A DNA stretch of 8,347 nt from CAZUNO01 sp964621445 [NCBI: Candidatus Hadarchaeota archaeon] (GCA_964621445.1 CAZUNO010000058.1:1-8347); one strand, 5' to 3'. Numbered from the stretch's first letter, positions 1-5,795 are shown. The notes: generated by a model from the letters alone, not told the origin. A program made the numbers and translations.

Positions 1-247
1 CGTTACCTCGGACCCCGTGCCTATGCAAGGAATCCACCATCTCCCGTAAGGTGACTCCCGCCAGGTCAGCAGCCTCGTTCAGCGTGATCCTGCCTTCCCT
101 CAGAAGCTCTATTGCATAGTCCTCCGCACCTAGGGTCAACAGATGTCTGATGGCTGCGGACTCGTTAATATCCTCGGATTCCGCCCTGTGCTTGATTGCC
201 CGGAGCAGCTTTCGGGGAAGACGAACCGTCTTGGAAACTGATACCAT
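1..247 (-). CDS. Ribbon-helix-helix / UPF0175-type antitoxin (partial, C-terminus off the left edge)
   Basis: The frame opens with ATG at 247 and stays open for 82 codons to the window edge. The N-terminus (VSVSKTVRLPRKLLRAIKHR, then ESEDINESAAIRHLLTLGAE) has the beta strand and two helices of a ribbon-helix-helix DNA-binding domain. The following segment, YAIELLREGRITLNEAADLA then GVTLREMVDSLHRHGV, is the helix-turn-helix-like part typical of UPF0175 proteins. Such proteins are antitoxins that neutralise a PIN ribonuclease and usually repress their own operon. The ATG follows the toxin TAG stop with no gap, and the strong Shine-Dalgarno sequence GGAGGTGA lies inside the last toxin codons, so the two are translationally coupled. 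The missing end prevents a length comparison. The family call is confident; antitoxin function is inferred from the neighbour. Confidence 0.85.
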   Translation of the reverse strand, partial: MVSVSKTVRLPRKLLRAIKHRAESEDINESAAIRHLLTLGAEDYAIELLREGRITLNEAADLAGVTLREMVDSLHRHGVRGN

Positions 248-748
248 CTATTCACCTCCTTTCAACTCATATATCGATAACTCATACTCCTCTTCGCTTA
301 CCATAGGTCTCAATTTGTTCAAGAATTCAAGGCATTCTTCCTTACTTATCCCACCCATCTTCCACACGTATATGAGCAATGCCGAGCTGGTGACAAAAGG
401 GACACTGATCTCCTTGACGAGATCTAGGAACTCCTGATCATCACTTACCACAGCCCTACATTCCTGGGAGCTAAACAGCCTAAAGGCATCCGCTTCCCCG
501 CCTTTCATTCCTAGTTCCTTGATTATGGACTCCACTTCCCCCATCCTCGGGGTCTTTATGATCTTCAAAGATTTCTTCTTGAGATTCCGCTCAATCTCAA
601 AAGCGTCAGGGAAACCACCTTCCTTCCCTTCATCCACGGTTTCCCTATGCACGTCCGGCGGAACGACAACTTCGGTTGAAGACGACACAGCGTCCTTTGC
701 TCCAATCTTCGTAAGCTTGATCAGAGTGTCAGAATCCAATACGAACAT
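248..748 (-). CDS. PIN-domain toxin (VapC-like / DUF3368-type ribonuclease)
   Basis: This 166-aa protein has the PIN acidic pattern: an early Asp in MFVLDSDTLIKL, a Glu in VHRETVDEG, a central GGEADAFRLF with Glu and Asp, and a late Asp pair in AVVSDDQEFLD. PIN toxins of this type are Mg-dependent RNases. The start was set at the ATG at 748, because the family begins directly with the first strand (FVLDSDT) and GGATAGGA lies just upstream. An in-frame ATG at 781 would add 11 residues and would bury the palindrome at 757-776 inside the gene. The antitoxin gene follows immediately, giving toxin-first order. DUF3368-type PIN proteins are known partners of UPF0175 antitoxins. The substrate RNA cannot be told from the sequence. 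All catalytic acids are present, so it is likely active. Confidence 0.85.
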   Translation of the reverse strand: MFVLDSDTLIKLTKIGAKDAVSSSTEVVVPPDVHRETVDEGKEGGFPDAFEIERNLKKKSLKIIKTPRMGEVESIIKELGMKGGEADAFRLFSSQECRAVVSDDQEFLDLVKEISVPFVTSSALLIYVWKMGGISKEECLEFLNKLRPMVSEEEYELSIYELKGGE

Positions 749-756
749 TCCTATCC

Positions 757-776
757 TTACAAAGTAACTTTTGTAA
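757..776. promoter_or_regulatory. Palindrome upstream of the toxin start; candidate antitoxin operator
   Basis: On the plus strand TTACAAA (757-763) and TTTGTAA (770-776) form perfect 7-bp inverted arms around GTAACT. The site ends 8 bp upstream of the toxin ATG at 748, where transcription would begin if the weak A/T-rich stretch near 780-793 (minus strand AAAACTATTT) is the TATA box. Ribbon-helix-helix antitoxins bind short inverted repeats in their own promoters, so autorepression is the natural reading. The palindrome is seen directly; its function is inferred. Confidence 0.5.
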
Positions 777-927
777 CACAAATAGTTTTCTCTTGAGCAG
801 GGATGTTTCGGGAGAAATTCACTTCGTTAAGTTCTGGCTTATGGATATAAAAAAGCTCAAATCAAAAATATCTAGAAATTTTTAACTATCAAAAGATGTA
901 CCGAAACTTAATGATTTTAAGAAGACA
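777..927. other. A/T-rich intergenic stretch, no gene seen
   Basis: No credible coding frame was found between the toxin promoter and the target duplication of the insertion sequence. The stretch has several A/T-rich blocks, including GATATAAAAAAG near 844-855, whose complement resembles a TATA box facing the toxin. That box would imply a leader of about 70 nt, unlike the other genes here. Confidence 0.4.
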
Positions 928-936
928 CCAATGCGT
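928..936. repeat. Target-site duplication, left copy
   Basis: CCAATGCGT directly precedes the left inverted repeat of the insertion sequence. An identical copy at 2160-2168 directly follows the right one. A 9-bp duplication marks an insertion recent enough to keep both copies intact. Confidence 0.85.
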
Positions 937-948
937 GGCATTGGGACA
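937..948 (+). repeat. Left terminal inverted repeat of the insertion sequence
   Basis: GGCATTGGGACA is the exact reverse complement of 2148-2159. Similarity continues weakly for a few A/T bases inward. Confidence 0.88.
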
Positions 949-958
949 AAAATGTATG

Positions 959-1120
959 CTAGTTCTTGAGGATTACTAGGTAGGCTCGTTTTCCGATCCA
1001 CTTCTTGGGTACTCCCACCCGGGCGGAGTTCCCGTGGGGCTTGATCTCGGCCTCGTATACTGTTTCTATCTCGTCGGTTAGGGTTATCTTCTTCCCCTCA
1101 ATCTTGATCTGTTGCGCCAT
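959..1120 (-). CDS. Small transposon-encoded protein, DUF2080-type (AbrB-like fold suggested)
   Basis: This 53-aa frame runs from ATG at 1120 to TAG at 959-961. It reads MAQQIKIEGKKITLTDEIET, then VYEAEIKPHGNSARVGVPKK, then WIGKRAYLVILKN. The block GNSARVGVPKKWIGK is the hallmark of DUF2080 proteins, which occur next to archaeal transposase genes. The pattern G-N-S-x-x-V-x-V-P-K resembles the swapped-hairpin AbrB/MazE DNA-binding fold, so a role as transposition regulator or transposase partner is plausible; that role is inference. The gene lies within the insertion sequence, divergent from the transposase. Its ATG is inside a 20-bp near-palindrome and 27 bp from a shared TATA box, so the mRNA is probably leaderless. 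Unlike the transposase, the frame is intact. Confidence 0.85.
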   Translation of the reverse strand: MAQQIKIEGKKITLTDEIETVYEAEIKPHGNSARVGVPKKWIGKRAYLVILKN

Positions 1121-1136
1121 GTATAATTACACATGG
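1117..1136. promoter_or_regulatory. 20-bp near-perfect palindrome over the DUF2080 start codon
   Basis: CCATGTATAATTACACATGG differs from its own reverse complement only at one symmetric pair (positions 7 and 14). It contains the start codon of the minus-strand small gene and sits beside the TATA box that serves both genes. A protein bound here would block transcription starts of the small gene and probably also TBP access. The DUF2080 product is the obvious candidate ligand; this is inferred. Confidence 0.55.
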
Positions 1137-1142
1137 ATAACC

Positions 1143-1152
1143 TTTATATATC
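1143..1152. promoter_or_regulatory. Shared, roughly symmetric TATA box between the two IS genes
   Basis: TTTATATATC lies about 27 bp from the DUF2080 ATG (1120) and about 35 bp from the transposase ATG (1182). A near-symmetric TATA element can be read in both directions, so one box could drive both divergent genes with little or no leader. Confidence 0.6.
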
Positions 1153-1181
1153 TTTAGTTTTGGCGTTTGGTGTGTTCATCG

Positions 1182-2144
1182 ATGCGGATAACGCGGGACA
1201 AAGCCAGATGCCTGGTCCAGGTACTAGAGGATGCCCGAGAGGATTACCAGGGGAGAGAGGGAAACACCTCCACCCTCTGGGAGAGGCAGCGGAAAGGCAT
1301 ACTAGACCGTTTGAAGGATCTCCCCCCGCCTGGTGGAGAAAGCAGCGACCCGCATCCTGGTGAAACGTCCCTCCAGGGGTAGGCCGCCTAAGCTCCAGCC
1401 CGGTGAGAAGGCTTTGCTGTTCCTGATCGCTAGGATGGAGGGAAAATCGAACCGGGACATGGAGGTCCTGCTCTCCCTGCTAGCGCCCTTCCTGGACAAG
1501 TCCGTGAGCTACAAGTATATAGAGCGTCTGTACTCTGATCGAGAGGTGAAACTGGTTCTACACAACCTGTTCACCCTGCTTATAGAGGAGGAGGGCTGTT
1601 CAGGGAAGCTGGCCGGTGACGGGACCGGTTACTCGCTCTCGGTAGAGAGGCACTACCGCAGTGATCCAGAGAAGTCGGGGAGGGATTACCGCTACGCGTT
1701 CAGGTTTGTGGACCTGGAGACAGGTATGTACGTGGCCTATAGCTACTCCTGTAAATCCGAGATGGAGGCCTTCAAACCAGGCGTTAGAGGTCCTCGACGA
1801 ACTTGACATCCCGCGGCGAGAGGTATGTCTAGACCGGTACTACTCCTCTCGCAAAGTGCTGACAAAGCTGGGAAAAGGTGTTAAGACCTTCCTCATCCCC
1901 AAGAAGAACCTGGGAAAAATCGGCTTCCCAGTGGTACCGCGTGCTCCGCCGCATCCACAAGGATCCCCAGGCCTATCCCCAGAAGTATCACCGGCGAAGC
2001 CTGGTGAAAGCCATGTTCTCAGCCGACAAAGAACGGTTCGGACGTAAAATCAGACAACGCCGAGAGGACAGAAGAAGAACCGCCACCCTCGCACTAGCAG
2101 TACCCCACAACCTCTTCACAACCCGAACAACACCAAAACAATAA
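1182..2144 (+). pseudogene. DDE transposase of the ISA1214-like element, three frameshifts
   Basis: The protein is spread over successive frames. MRITRDKARCLVQVLEDARE from ATG 1182 breaks at the C6 run 1322-1327. LVEKAATRILVKRPSRG onward breaks at AAA 1774-1776. QALEVLDELDIPRREVCLDR onward breaks at A5 1915-1919. SQWYRVLRRIHKDPQAYPQK runs to TAA at 2144. Removing one base from each run restores a single frame of 319 aa. The first catalytic Asp is in GDGTGYS (1618-1620) and the second in CLDRYYSS (1832-1834). The third acid is expected in the motif YHRRSxVExxF, but codon 2007-2009 is AAA (Lys), so the catalytic Glu appears lost. An N-terminal helical DNA-binding part (GRPPKLQPGEKALLFLIARM) is present. 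Programmed frameshifting is unlikely, as three independent sites would be needed. Confidence 0.8.
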
Positions 2145-2147
2145 TTA

Positions 2148-2159
2148 TGTCCCAATGCC
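2148..2159 (-). repeat. Right terminal inverted repeat of the insertion sequence
   Basis: TGTCCCAATGCC is the exact reverse complement of the left end at 937-948 and comes directly before the right target duplication. Confidence 0.88.
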
Positions 2160-2168
2160 CCAATGCGT
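2160..2168. repeat. Target-site duplication, right copy
   Basis: CCAATGCGT is identical to 928-936. Joining the flanks recreates GAAGAC-ACCAATGC-GTCTTC, so the target was itself an inverted repeat. Confidence 0.85.
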
Positions 2169-2205
2169 CTTCCTTCTCTGGCTTTTGAAATCTTGGGTTC
2201 TGATA

Positions 2206-2241
2206 TTAGTATTCGTCATATTCTTAGTATTGGTCATATAT
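2206..2241 (+). repeat. Imperfect 18-bp tandem duplication
   Basis: TTAGTATTCGTCATATTC (2206-2223) is followed directly by TTAGTATTGGTCATATAT (2224-2241), matching at 15 of 18 positions. It lies in an A/T-rich stretch (2169-2325) with no recognised gene, upstream of the ISL3 remnant. No function is apparent. Confidence 0.6.
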
Positions 2242-2325
2242 TTGGAGAGATTAGTTCCATTAAAATTTTGCTCAGTACAGTTTGCTGTGCGTAAGCTTTT
2301 TGGTGTTGGATGTGTTTGGGTTGGT

Positions 2326-2610
2326 ATGCCTCTGGAGTATGTTTTTAGCAGGATCTTGGGTTTAAAGGAGCATTGGTTTGTTAAGGATTTGGTCTTTAAC
2401 TCCAGGAAACTTGAGGTCAATAGATATATGTTGGCTTCAGTATCCGGGCATAATTGCCTTGTCCTCAGTGTGGAAGTTTGCGGTCGGTCCATGAAACCGC
2501 GTAGCATAGATGGAAGTATCTGAACTTCTTCCAGTACGCGACCTATATCCATAGCAAGATGCCCAAGGTTGTGTGAGAAACACGGTACCAAGACGGTTAA
2601 GGTGCCCTGA
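2326..2610 (+). pseudogene. ISL3-family transposase remnant, N-terminal zinc-finger region
   Basis: Three frames together spell an ISL3 transposase N-terminus. MPLEYVFSRILGLKEHWFVK and DLVFNSRKLEV run from ATG 2326. After a frame change at about 2421, IYVGF is followed by LPCPQCGSLRSVHETA and WKYLNFFQYATYIHSKMPKV (2424-2573). A further change at about 2572 gives CEKHGTKTVKVP. ISL3 proteins have CPxCG, a conserved W-R-x-L-x-F-F-Q segment and C-x-x-H-G-x-K-x-V-x-V-P-W-A in this order. Stops interrupt at 2451-2453 (TAA), 2502-2504 (TAG) and 2608-2610 (TGA, where the family has Trp). No continuation into the DDE domain was found after 2610, so the rest is deleted or unrecognisable. Terminal repeats of this element were not found. 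Confidence 0.72.
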
Positions 2611-2907
2611 TCCAGTCCTAAAATAGTGGACAAAAAGAACGGCAGAGACTCCTCCACCATCACCAGGTTCCGGGAGTGGGTTGAGGACAAGGCCAGAGCC
2701 TCGTGCCTCTCGATATGGTCCATGGCCAGGCCATAGATCGCGAATGTCATCGGGGTATGAGTAAAGATCAACTGGTTCACTACAAACAGTGCCTCGATAA
2801 AAGTGGGATGGCCGGTGCAGCTTATTACATCGGGATCCAAAGCATTTCATAGGCTTCAAACGCTTGAGCATCGGCAAGTACCAGGTGATTCCAGAAAAAT
2901 TACCTTG
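2611..2907. other. About 300 bp without an assignable gene; open minus-strand frames of unknown status
   Basis: Two minus-strand frames are open across this stretch. One starts at 2840 (IEALFVVNQLIFTHTPMTFA, then IYGLAMDHIERHEALAL). The other starts at 2940 (GTG) and includes LPMLKRLKPMK. Both continue antisense through the ISL3 remnant, so their full lengths are artefacts. The 2840 frame has a protein-like composition, faintly reminiscent of the DUF4277 N-terminal region of IS1634-type transposases or of a RecA/KaiC-like fragment, but I could not establish either. It may be the remains of another mobile gene. No plus-strand coding was recognised. Confidence 0.35.
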
Positions 2908-2915
2908 CTTTATTA
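2908..2915 (+). promoter_or_regulatory. TATA-like box for the secreted anchored protein
   Basis: CTTTATTA is centred about 29 bp before the GTG at 2941. This matches the 25-31 bp spacing of the other leaderless genes here and supports GTG 2941 over ATG 2950 as the start. Confidence 0.5.
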
Positions 2916-2940
2916 GTCCAAGAACACCTACCGTTAACAC

Positions 2941-3768
2941 GTGAGTCTTATGTCAAGCAGAATAACCTACATCTCGGTCCTGTGCAGCATTATATTTATG
3001 GCAACACTGAGCTTGGTGGCCGCCGCACCGGCAAATCCGGCTCCGGACCCCTATCCCGGTGACAACGACCCCTATCCACCCACCGATGCCACCCTCTATT
3101 ACGAATACCCGGGAGGACTGGTTACCTCCCCTGAATTCATAATCCCCGTGGCCGGAGGCACAGTAAAGCTCAAACTAGTCCCCAAGAACCTCGAGGAATA
3201 CGCAGTTGGGTATTTCTCGGAATTCAGCAAGGGAACCACACCAACACCCGCCCAAGTGACGGCCATGGACCAGACCAACGGGGCCGGTGCATACATATGG
3301 CCCTGCTGGGAAGGAGACAGCACTAACAACTACGTGACCGGAGAGGAATCAACCTACTGGAACGGCAGGAGATACTACTACGAGGACCTCCCCTGGGAAG
3401 GCGGAGACAAGGACCTGGACGACCTCTGGGTGGACATCGCCTGGCGCCACATAGGCGGTAATGCCATAGAGATCAAGGCGGTCGTGAAATGCAACCGAGC
3501 CGGGTACGCCAACCCATTCCAGCTGACATTCGAAAAGGAAGAGGGAACCTCGACGGTATACTTCACATACCAGATCCATGAGCCCTCGGCTGGGTCCGAT
3601 GAAACGGGCGGATTCATGCTCACCGGCAGCCCGGTAACCATATCTCTGTTTGAGACCGGCGATGAGGGCGACTGGGGCAGGTTCTACGGATCGGTTCCCG
3701 TTCTTCCGTTTTTCGCCATTCCCGCCGGATTGCTGGCCTCGGCTCTAATAGTCAGGAAGAGGAGATAA
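2941..3768 (+). CDS. Secreted protein with C-terminal VPxxP-type anchor/sorting signal
   Basis: The protein is 275 aa from GTG 2941, or 272 aa from ATG 2950. It begins with a Sec signal peptide (SRITYISVLCSIIFMATLSL, with VAAAPA at the likely cleavage site). A Pro/Asp-rich linker, PAPDPYPGDNDPYPPTD, follows. The mature part is rich in aromatic and acidic residues, with many Trp and Tyr, and looks like beta structure with no recognised domain. The end, VPVLPFFAIPAGLLASALIV followed by RKRR, is a tripartite C-terminal signal (motif, hydrophobic helix, basic tail) like archaeosortase substrates. This predicts a protein outside the membrane, anchored or cleaved and lipid-linked. It ends in TAA and converges with the DUF362 gene. 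Function is unknown. The same C-terminal pattern recurs in neighbouring genes. Confidence 0.8.
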   Translation: MSLMSSRITYISVLCSIIFMATLSLVAAAPANPAPDPYPGDNDPYPPTDATLYYEYPGGLVTSPEFIIPVAGGTVKLKLVPKNLEEYAVGYFSEFSKGTTPTPAQVTAMDQTNGAGAYIWPCWEGDSTNNYVTGEESTYWNGRRYYYEDLPWEGGDKDLDDLWVDIAWRHIGGNAIEIKAVVKCNRAGYANPFQLTFEKEEGTSTVYFTYQIHEPSAGSDETGGFMLTGSPVTISLFETGDEGDWGRFYGSVPVLPFFAIPAGLLASALIVRKRR

Positions 3769-3804
3769 GGAAAATAATAATCCCTAGAAAAATCGGCAAG
3801 CGGT

Positions 3805-4818
3805 CTACCCTCGGCTTCGCCTGGCCAGGATCGCGGCAGCCACACCGCCAATGACCAGTGGAACCGCGCTCTCCGGCACCTCCCCGGTGGGAGGCTGCTC
3901 GTCGAACTGTATATTGCTTGGGTCACAGGTTCCCAGGCCAAGCTCGGCGGCCTTTCTAAGGTGTTTTGGCTTCTCGGAAACTTCAGAATTATAGCGCCTT
4001 ATTATCTGGGTGCCCACGTAATCGGTAGCAACCGGGTCGGTACCAGCTAGAACCCCCGAATAGTCGGCCAAGTTGCCGCTCGATGGACCTCCGGTAACCA
4101 TGGGGTTAACGGCATCCACTATGCACACCCTCTGCTTTCCCGCGATGTGCGGGCAGGTATTCAGGTCGGCAATTGCCTGACTGAGACCTTTGCCTCCACC
4201 GGTATGAATAGCACCGCGGTCCTTGACTGAACCCATATGGTTCTTTAGACTGACCGTTACCTCTGCATTTCCGTGGGTCTTGAGCTTTGACAGGTTTATG
4301 AGGGCATCGCATTCCCGAACCGCCTTTGTTAATTGAATTGAACCCAGGCCTACGCCCGGGACATCACACTGGACGTAATCATCCCCATCATCCCGGTATT
4401 CCTTCTCCCCCACCCCCAGTGAACTGGCGGCGGTGGCTACCCGGGGCCAACCCCCGGTCTGGATGGTATGGTCGTATATCAGTATGGATGATGGACTTGC
4501 CGACTGCACCAGTTGAACCACCCTCTCCAATACATCGATCCTCACGCTCGCCAAGGAGCTGGTCCAGCTGCCGTTTATCTTGATGGCAACGGCCTCTCCC
4601 GGGGATATGAAATTCTCGATACCCCCCAGGGCGTTCACGCAACCGTCAACCATGCCTGAAACCGAGCTGTCATGCCTGGCAACCACCAGGGTCTGGCCAC
4701 CCGTGAACTCCGATGACCCCGACTTCCCGAGCATCAGGCCAGCGGCCAGAGCACCCGCTCCGGCTGCACTGCCAACCAGGAACCCACGCCTCGTTATGTC
4801 GGACATCTCAACGGCCAT
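3805..4818 (-). CDS. Tat-exported DUF362 domain protein with C-terminal hydrophobic tail
   Basis: The protein is 337 aa from ATG 4818. That start was chosen because a TATA box at 4839-4846 is 25 bp away; ATG 4806 (MSDITRRGF) is the other option, and 4833 gives five extra residues. The N-terminus ITRRGFLVGSAAGAGALAAG is a twin-arginine signal. The body matches DUF362: AVAIKINGSW, an IYDHT segment, LINLSKLKTHGNAEVTVSLK, NHMGSVKDRGAIH, VCIVDAVNPMVTGGP and GVLAGTDPVATDYVG. DUF362 proteins are often iron-sulfur or redox associated, but no CxxC cluster motif is present here and the function is unknown. Tat export suggests folding or cofactor loading in the cytoplasm. The end, VPESAVPLVIGGVAAAILAR then RSRG, is a C-terminal anchor resembling those of its neighbours. 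Stop is TAG. Confidence 0.88.
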   Translation of the reverse strand: MAVEMSDITRRGFLVGSAAGAGALAAGLMLGKSGSSEFTGGQTLVVARHDSSVSGMVDGCVNALGGIENFISPGEAVAIKINGSWTSSLASVRIDVLERVVQLVQSASPSSILIYDHTIQTGGWPRVATAASSLGVGEKEYRDDGDDYVQCDVPGVGLGSIQLTKAVRECDALINLSKLKTHGNAEVTVSLKNHMGSVKDRGAIHTGGGKGLSQAIADLNTCPHIAGKQRVCIVDAVNPMVTGGPSSGNLADYSGVLAGTDPVATDYVGTQIIRRYNSEVSEKPKHLRKAAELGLGTCDPSNIQFDEQPPTGEVPESAVPLVIGGVAAAILARRSRG

Positions 4819-4838
4819 CTCTACATGGACCATTCTGA

Positions 4839-4846
4839 CTTAATAA
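4839..4846 (-). promoter_or_regulatory. TATA-like box for the DUF362 gene
   Basis: TTATTAAG on the minus strand is centred 25 bp before ATG 4818, implying a leaderless message from that start. Confidence 0.5.
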
Positions 4847-4943
4847 CCATTCCATATGCCGTTCTTTGAGACCAGAATGATTGATCTAGAAATGAGCTAA
4901 TTCAACTACATTCAAAGCCATTGAATGCTGTCCCACAAAAGGG

Positions 4944-4951
4944 GCTTAAAT
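4944..4951 (+). promoter_or_regulatory. TATA-like box for the secreted protein at 4976
   Basis: GCTTAAAT is centred about 28 bp before ATG 4976. It sits between GGGG (4941-4944) and CCCC (4953-4956), so the box is framed by short inverted G/C arms. Leaderless transcription is likely. Confidence 0.5.
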
Positions 4952-4975
4952 TCCCCTTCACCCCATCAGTAACCA

Positions 4976-5554
4976 ATGAAATATCTCACAGGATCATTGT
5001 TCATGATCGCCATGATCACCGGCATCCTATTCATGAACCTGCCGTCCGTGGGCCCGGTGGCGGCCACGGGTGATCCGTCAAAGATCATGATTTTATCCAG
5101 CGAGTCAAAAGTTAGTGTCAAGGCGATAGAGGAACCTGGCAAGGAACTCCAGGGTAAAATCGCAGATTCCGAGAATACGAACCTGGAGCTCAGGATCGAT
5201 GTCAGGGTGGAGAACCTACCTCCCCGAATTGGGATAACCCTGCCTGAATTCGCTCATCTTTGGGAGCCCTTACTTGCGGTCATCGACATCTCAGATCCAA
5301 ACACCAGGGCAGACATAGAAATGGCTACTCTAATGCTGTACAGGGATGGATTACCCATCTTGGAACTTGATACGGAAGCTCCCAACACCGGAAACTTTGG
5401 GTCCTCCGATATTGACGTTTTGTCCACTCAAATATCCCAAGATGGAATCGTATTGCGCCTCAATAGCATTCAGCCGGGTACCTATAGAATTTGCGTAGAG
5501 GCTGAGGACGAATCCTATTCAACTTTAAAAATCTTAGAATTCCAATTGGAATAG
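4976..5554 (+). CDS. Secreted protein of unknown function
   Basis: The protein is 192 aa. A Sec signal peptide (MKYLTGSLFMIAMITGILFM, then NLPSVGPVAA) is followed by a mature region of alternating hydrophobic and charged residues that looks like one or two beta-sandwich domains: LELRIDVRVENLPPRIGI, IEMATLMLYRDGLPILELDT and IVLRLNSIQPGTYRICVEAE. The ending GTYRICVEAED resembles the last strands of immunoglobulin-like or PKD-like folds. It has no C-terminal membrane helix, unlike its neighbours, so it should be released or held by a partner. It starts with ATG behind a well-placed TATA box and ends in TAG, converging with the small anchor gene on the other strand. I do not recognise the family. 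Confidence 0.75.
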   Translation: MKYLTGSLFMIAMITGILFMNLPSVGPVAATGDPSKIMILSSESKVSVKAIEEPGKELQGKIADSENTNLELRIDVRVENLPPRIGITLPEFAHLWEPLLAVIDISDPNTRADIEMATLMLYRDGLPILELDTEAPNTGNFGSSDIDVLSTQISQDGIVLRLNSIQPGTYRICVEAEDESYSTLKILEFQLE

Positions 5555-5562
5555 AAAAACAT

Positions 5563-5580
5563 GGGAGCCATCTGGCCCCC
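5563..5580. terminator. Hairpin between convergent genes
   Basis: GGGAGCC (5563-5569), ATCT and GGCCCCC (5574-5580) can form a 7-bp stem with one mismatch. It lies in the 41-bp gap between two convergent stop codons. It could end transcription or block antisense reading; archaeal termination usually relies on T-tracts, which are absent directly after it. Confidence 0.3.
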
Positions 5581-5595
5581 GACTATAACGTTATC

Positions 5596-5795
5596 CTATT
5601 TGTTCGAGCGCCGTTTCCAGGCAATGAAAGCCGCAGCCAGGCCAGCGGGTATTGCGGCTAGGGGCAGCGCGGGCACCGTTTCACAAGTCCCATCATCTAC
5701 AAATTCAACATTGTTGTGCTCTCCCTCGCCAATACCGGGGCCACTCCCAGAATTAGCACGATTAGCACCAGGGCCAATTTCCTCAATTCAATCAC
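5596..5795 (-). pseudogene. Micro-gene: signal peptide plus VPxxP C-terminal anchor, one frame change
   Basis: From GTG 5795 one frame reads MIELRKLALVLIVLILGVAP then VLA, a textbook signal peptide ending in an A-x-A-like site, and stops with TAG at 5697-5699 after 32 codons. The next frame reads EHNNVEFVDDGTCET, VPALPLAAIPAGLAAAFIAW and KRRSNK, stopping with TAG at 5596-5598. One missing base around 5723-5730 (for example in the GGG of AGGGAG) would join them into a 66-aa precursor: a 23-aa signal, about 17 extracellular residues, then an anchor. A good TATA box sits 31 bp upstream. It may be a deletion remnant of a larger anchored protein, a frameshifted tiny surface protein, or a sequencing error. 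Confidence 0.6.

Larger units (their letters stand above)
937..2159 (+). mobile_element. Complete insertion sequence, ISA1214-like, 1223 bp
   Basis: The ends are perfect 12-bp inverted repeats, GGCATTGGGACA at 937-948 and its complement at 2148-2159, flanked by the 9-bp direct repeat CCAATGCGT. Inside are two divergent genes, a 53-aa DUF2080-type protein (minus) and a DDE transposase (plus, frameshifted), sharing a central promoter region. Length and two-gene content resemble the archaeal ISA1214 group; I assign the group from memory of that architecture, not from a search. The transposase has three frameshifts and a probable loss of its third catalytic acid, so this copy should not move by itself, although its ends look usable by an intact relative. 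Confidence 0.85.

Noticed and set aside
1182-2144. Programmed frameshifting to make the transposase
   Set aside because: Known programmed frameshifting in IS elements uses one site. Three separate +1 shifts and a probable catalytic-residue loss point to decay or sequence error.
2163-2291. A 42-codon frame restored across the target site (MRLPSLAFEILGSDI...)
   Set aside because: It is short and has repeat-derived composition with no recognisable domain. It is probably chance, so I do not claim that the IS interrupted a gene.
2155-2523. A plus-strand 122-aa membrane protein starting in the IS end
   Set aside because: The hydrophobic start comes from the A/T-rich tandem repeat, and the frame begins inside the inverted repeat. 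Only the part from 2326 matches a family, as a transposase remnant.
2145-2840. A 231-aa minus-strand open frame as one gene
   Set aside because: Its second half is exactly antisense to the recognisable ISL3 zinc-finger region and to the edge of the IS. Only the part right of 2610 could be real coding sequence.
4326-4843. Long open frames opposite and overlapping the DUF362 gene
   Set aside because: They are shadows produced by the G/C-rich third positions of DUF362; their compositions are Pro/Arg/Ser-rich and non-protein-like.
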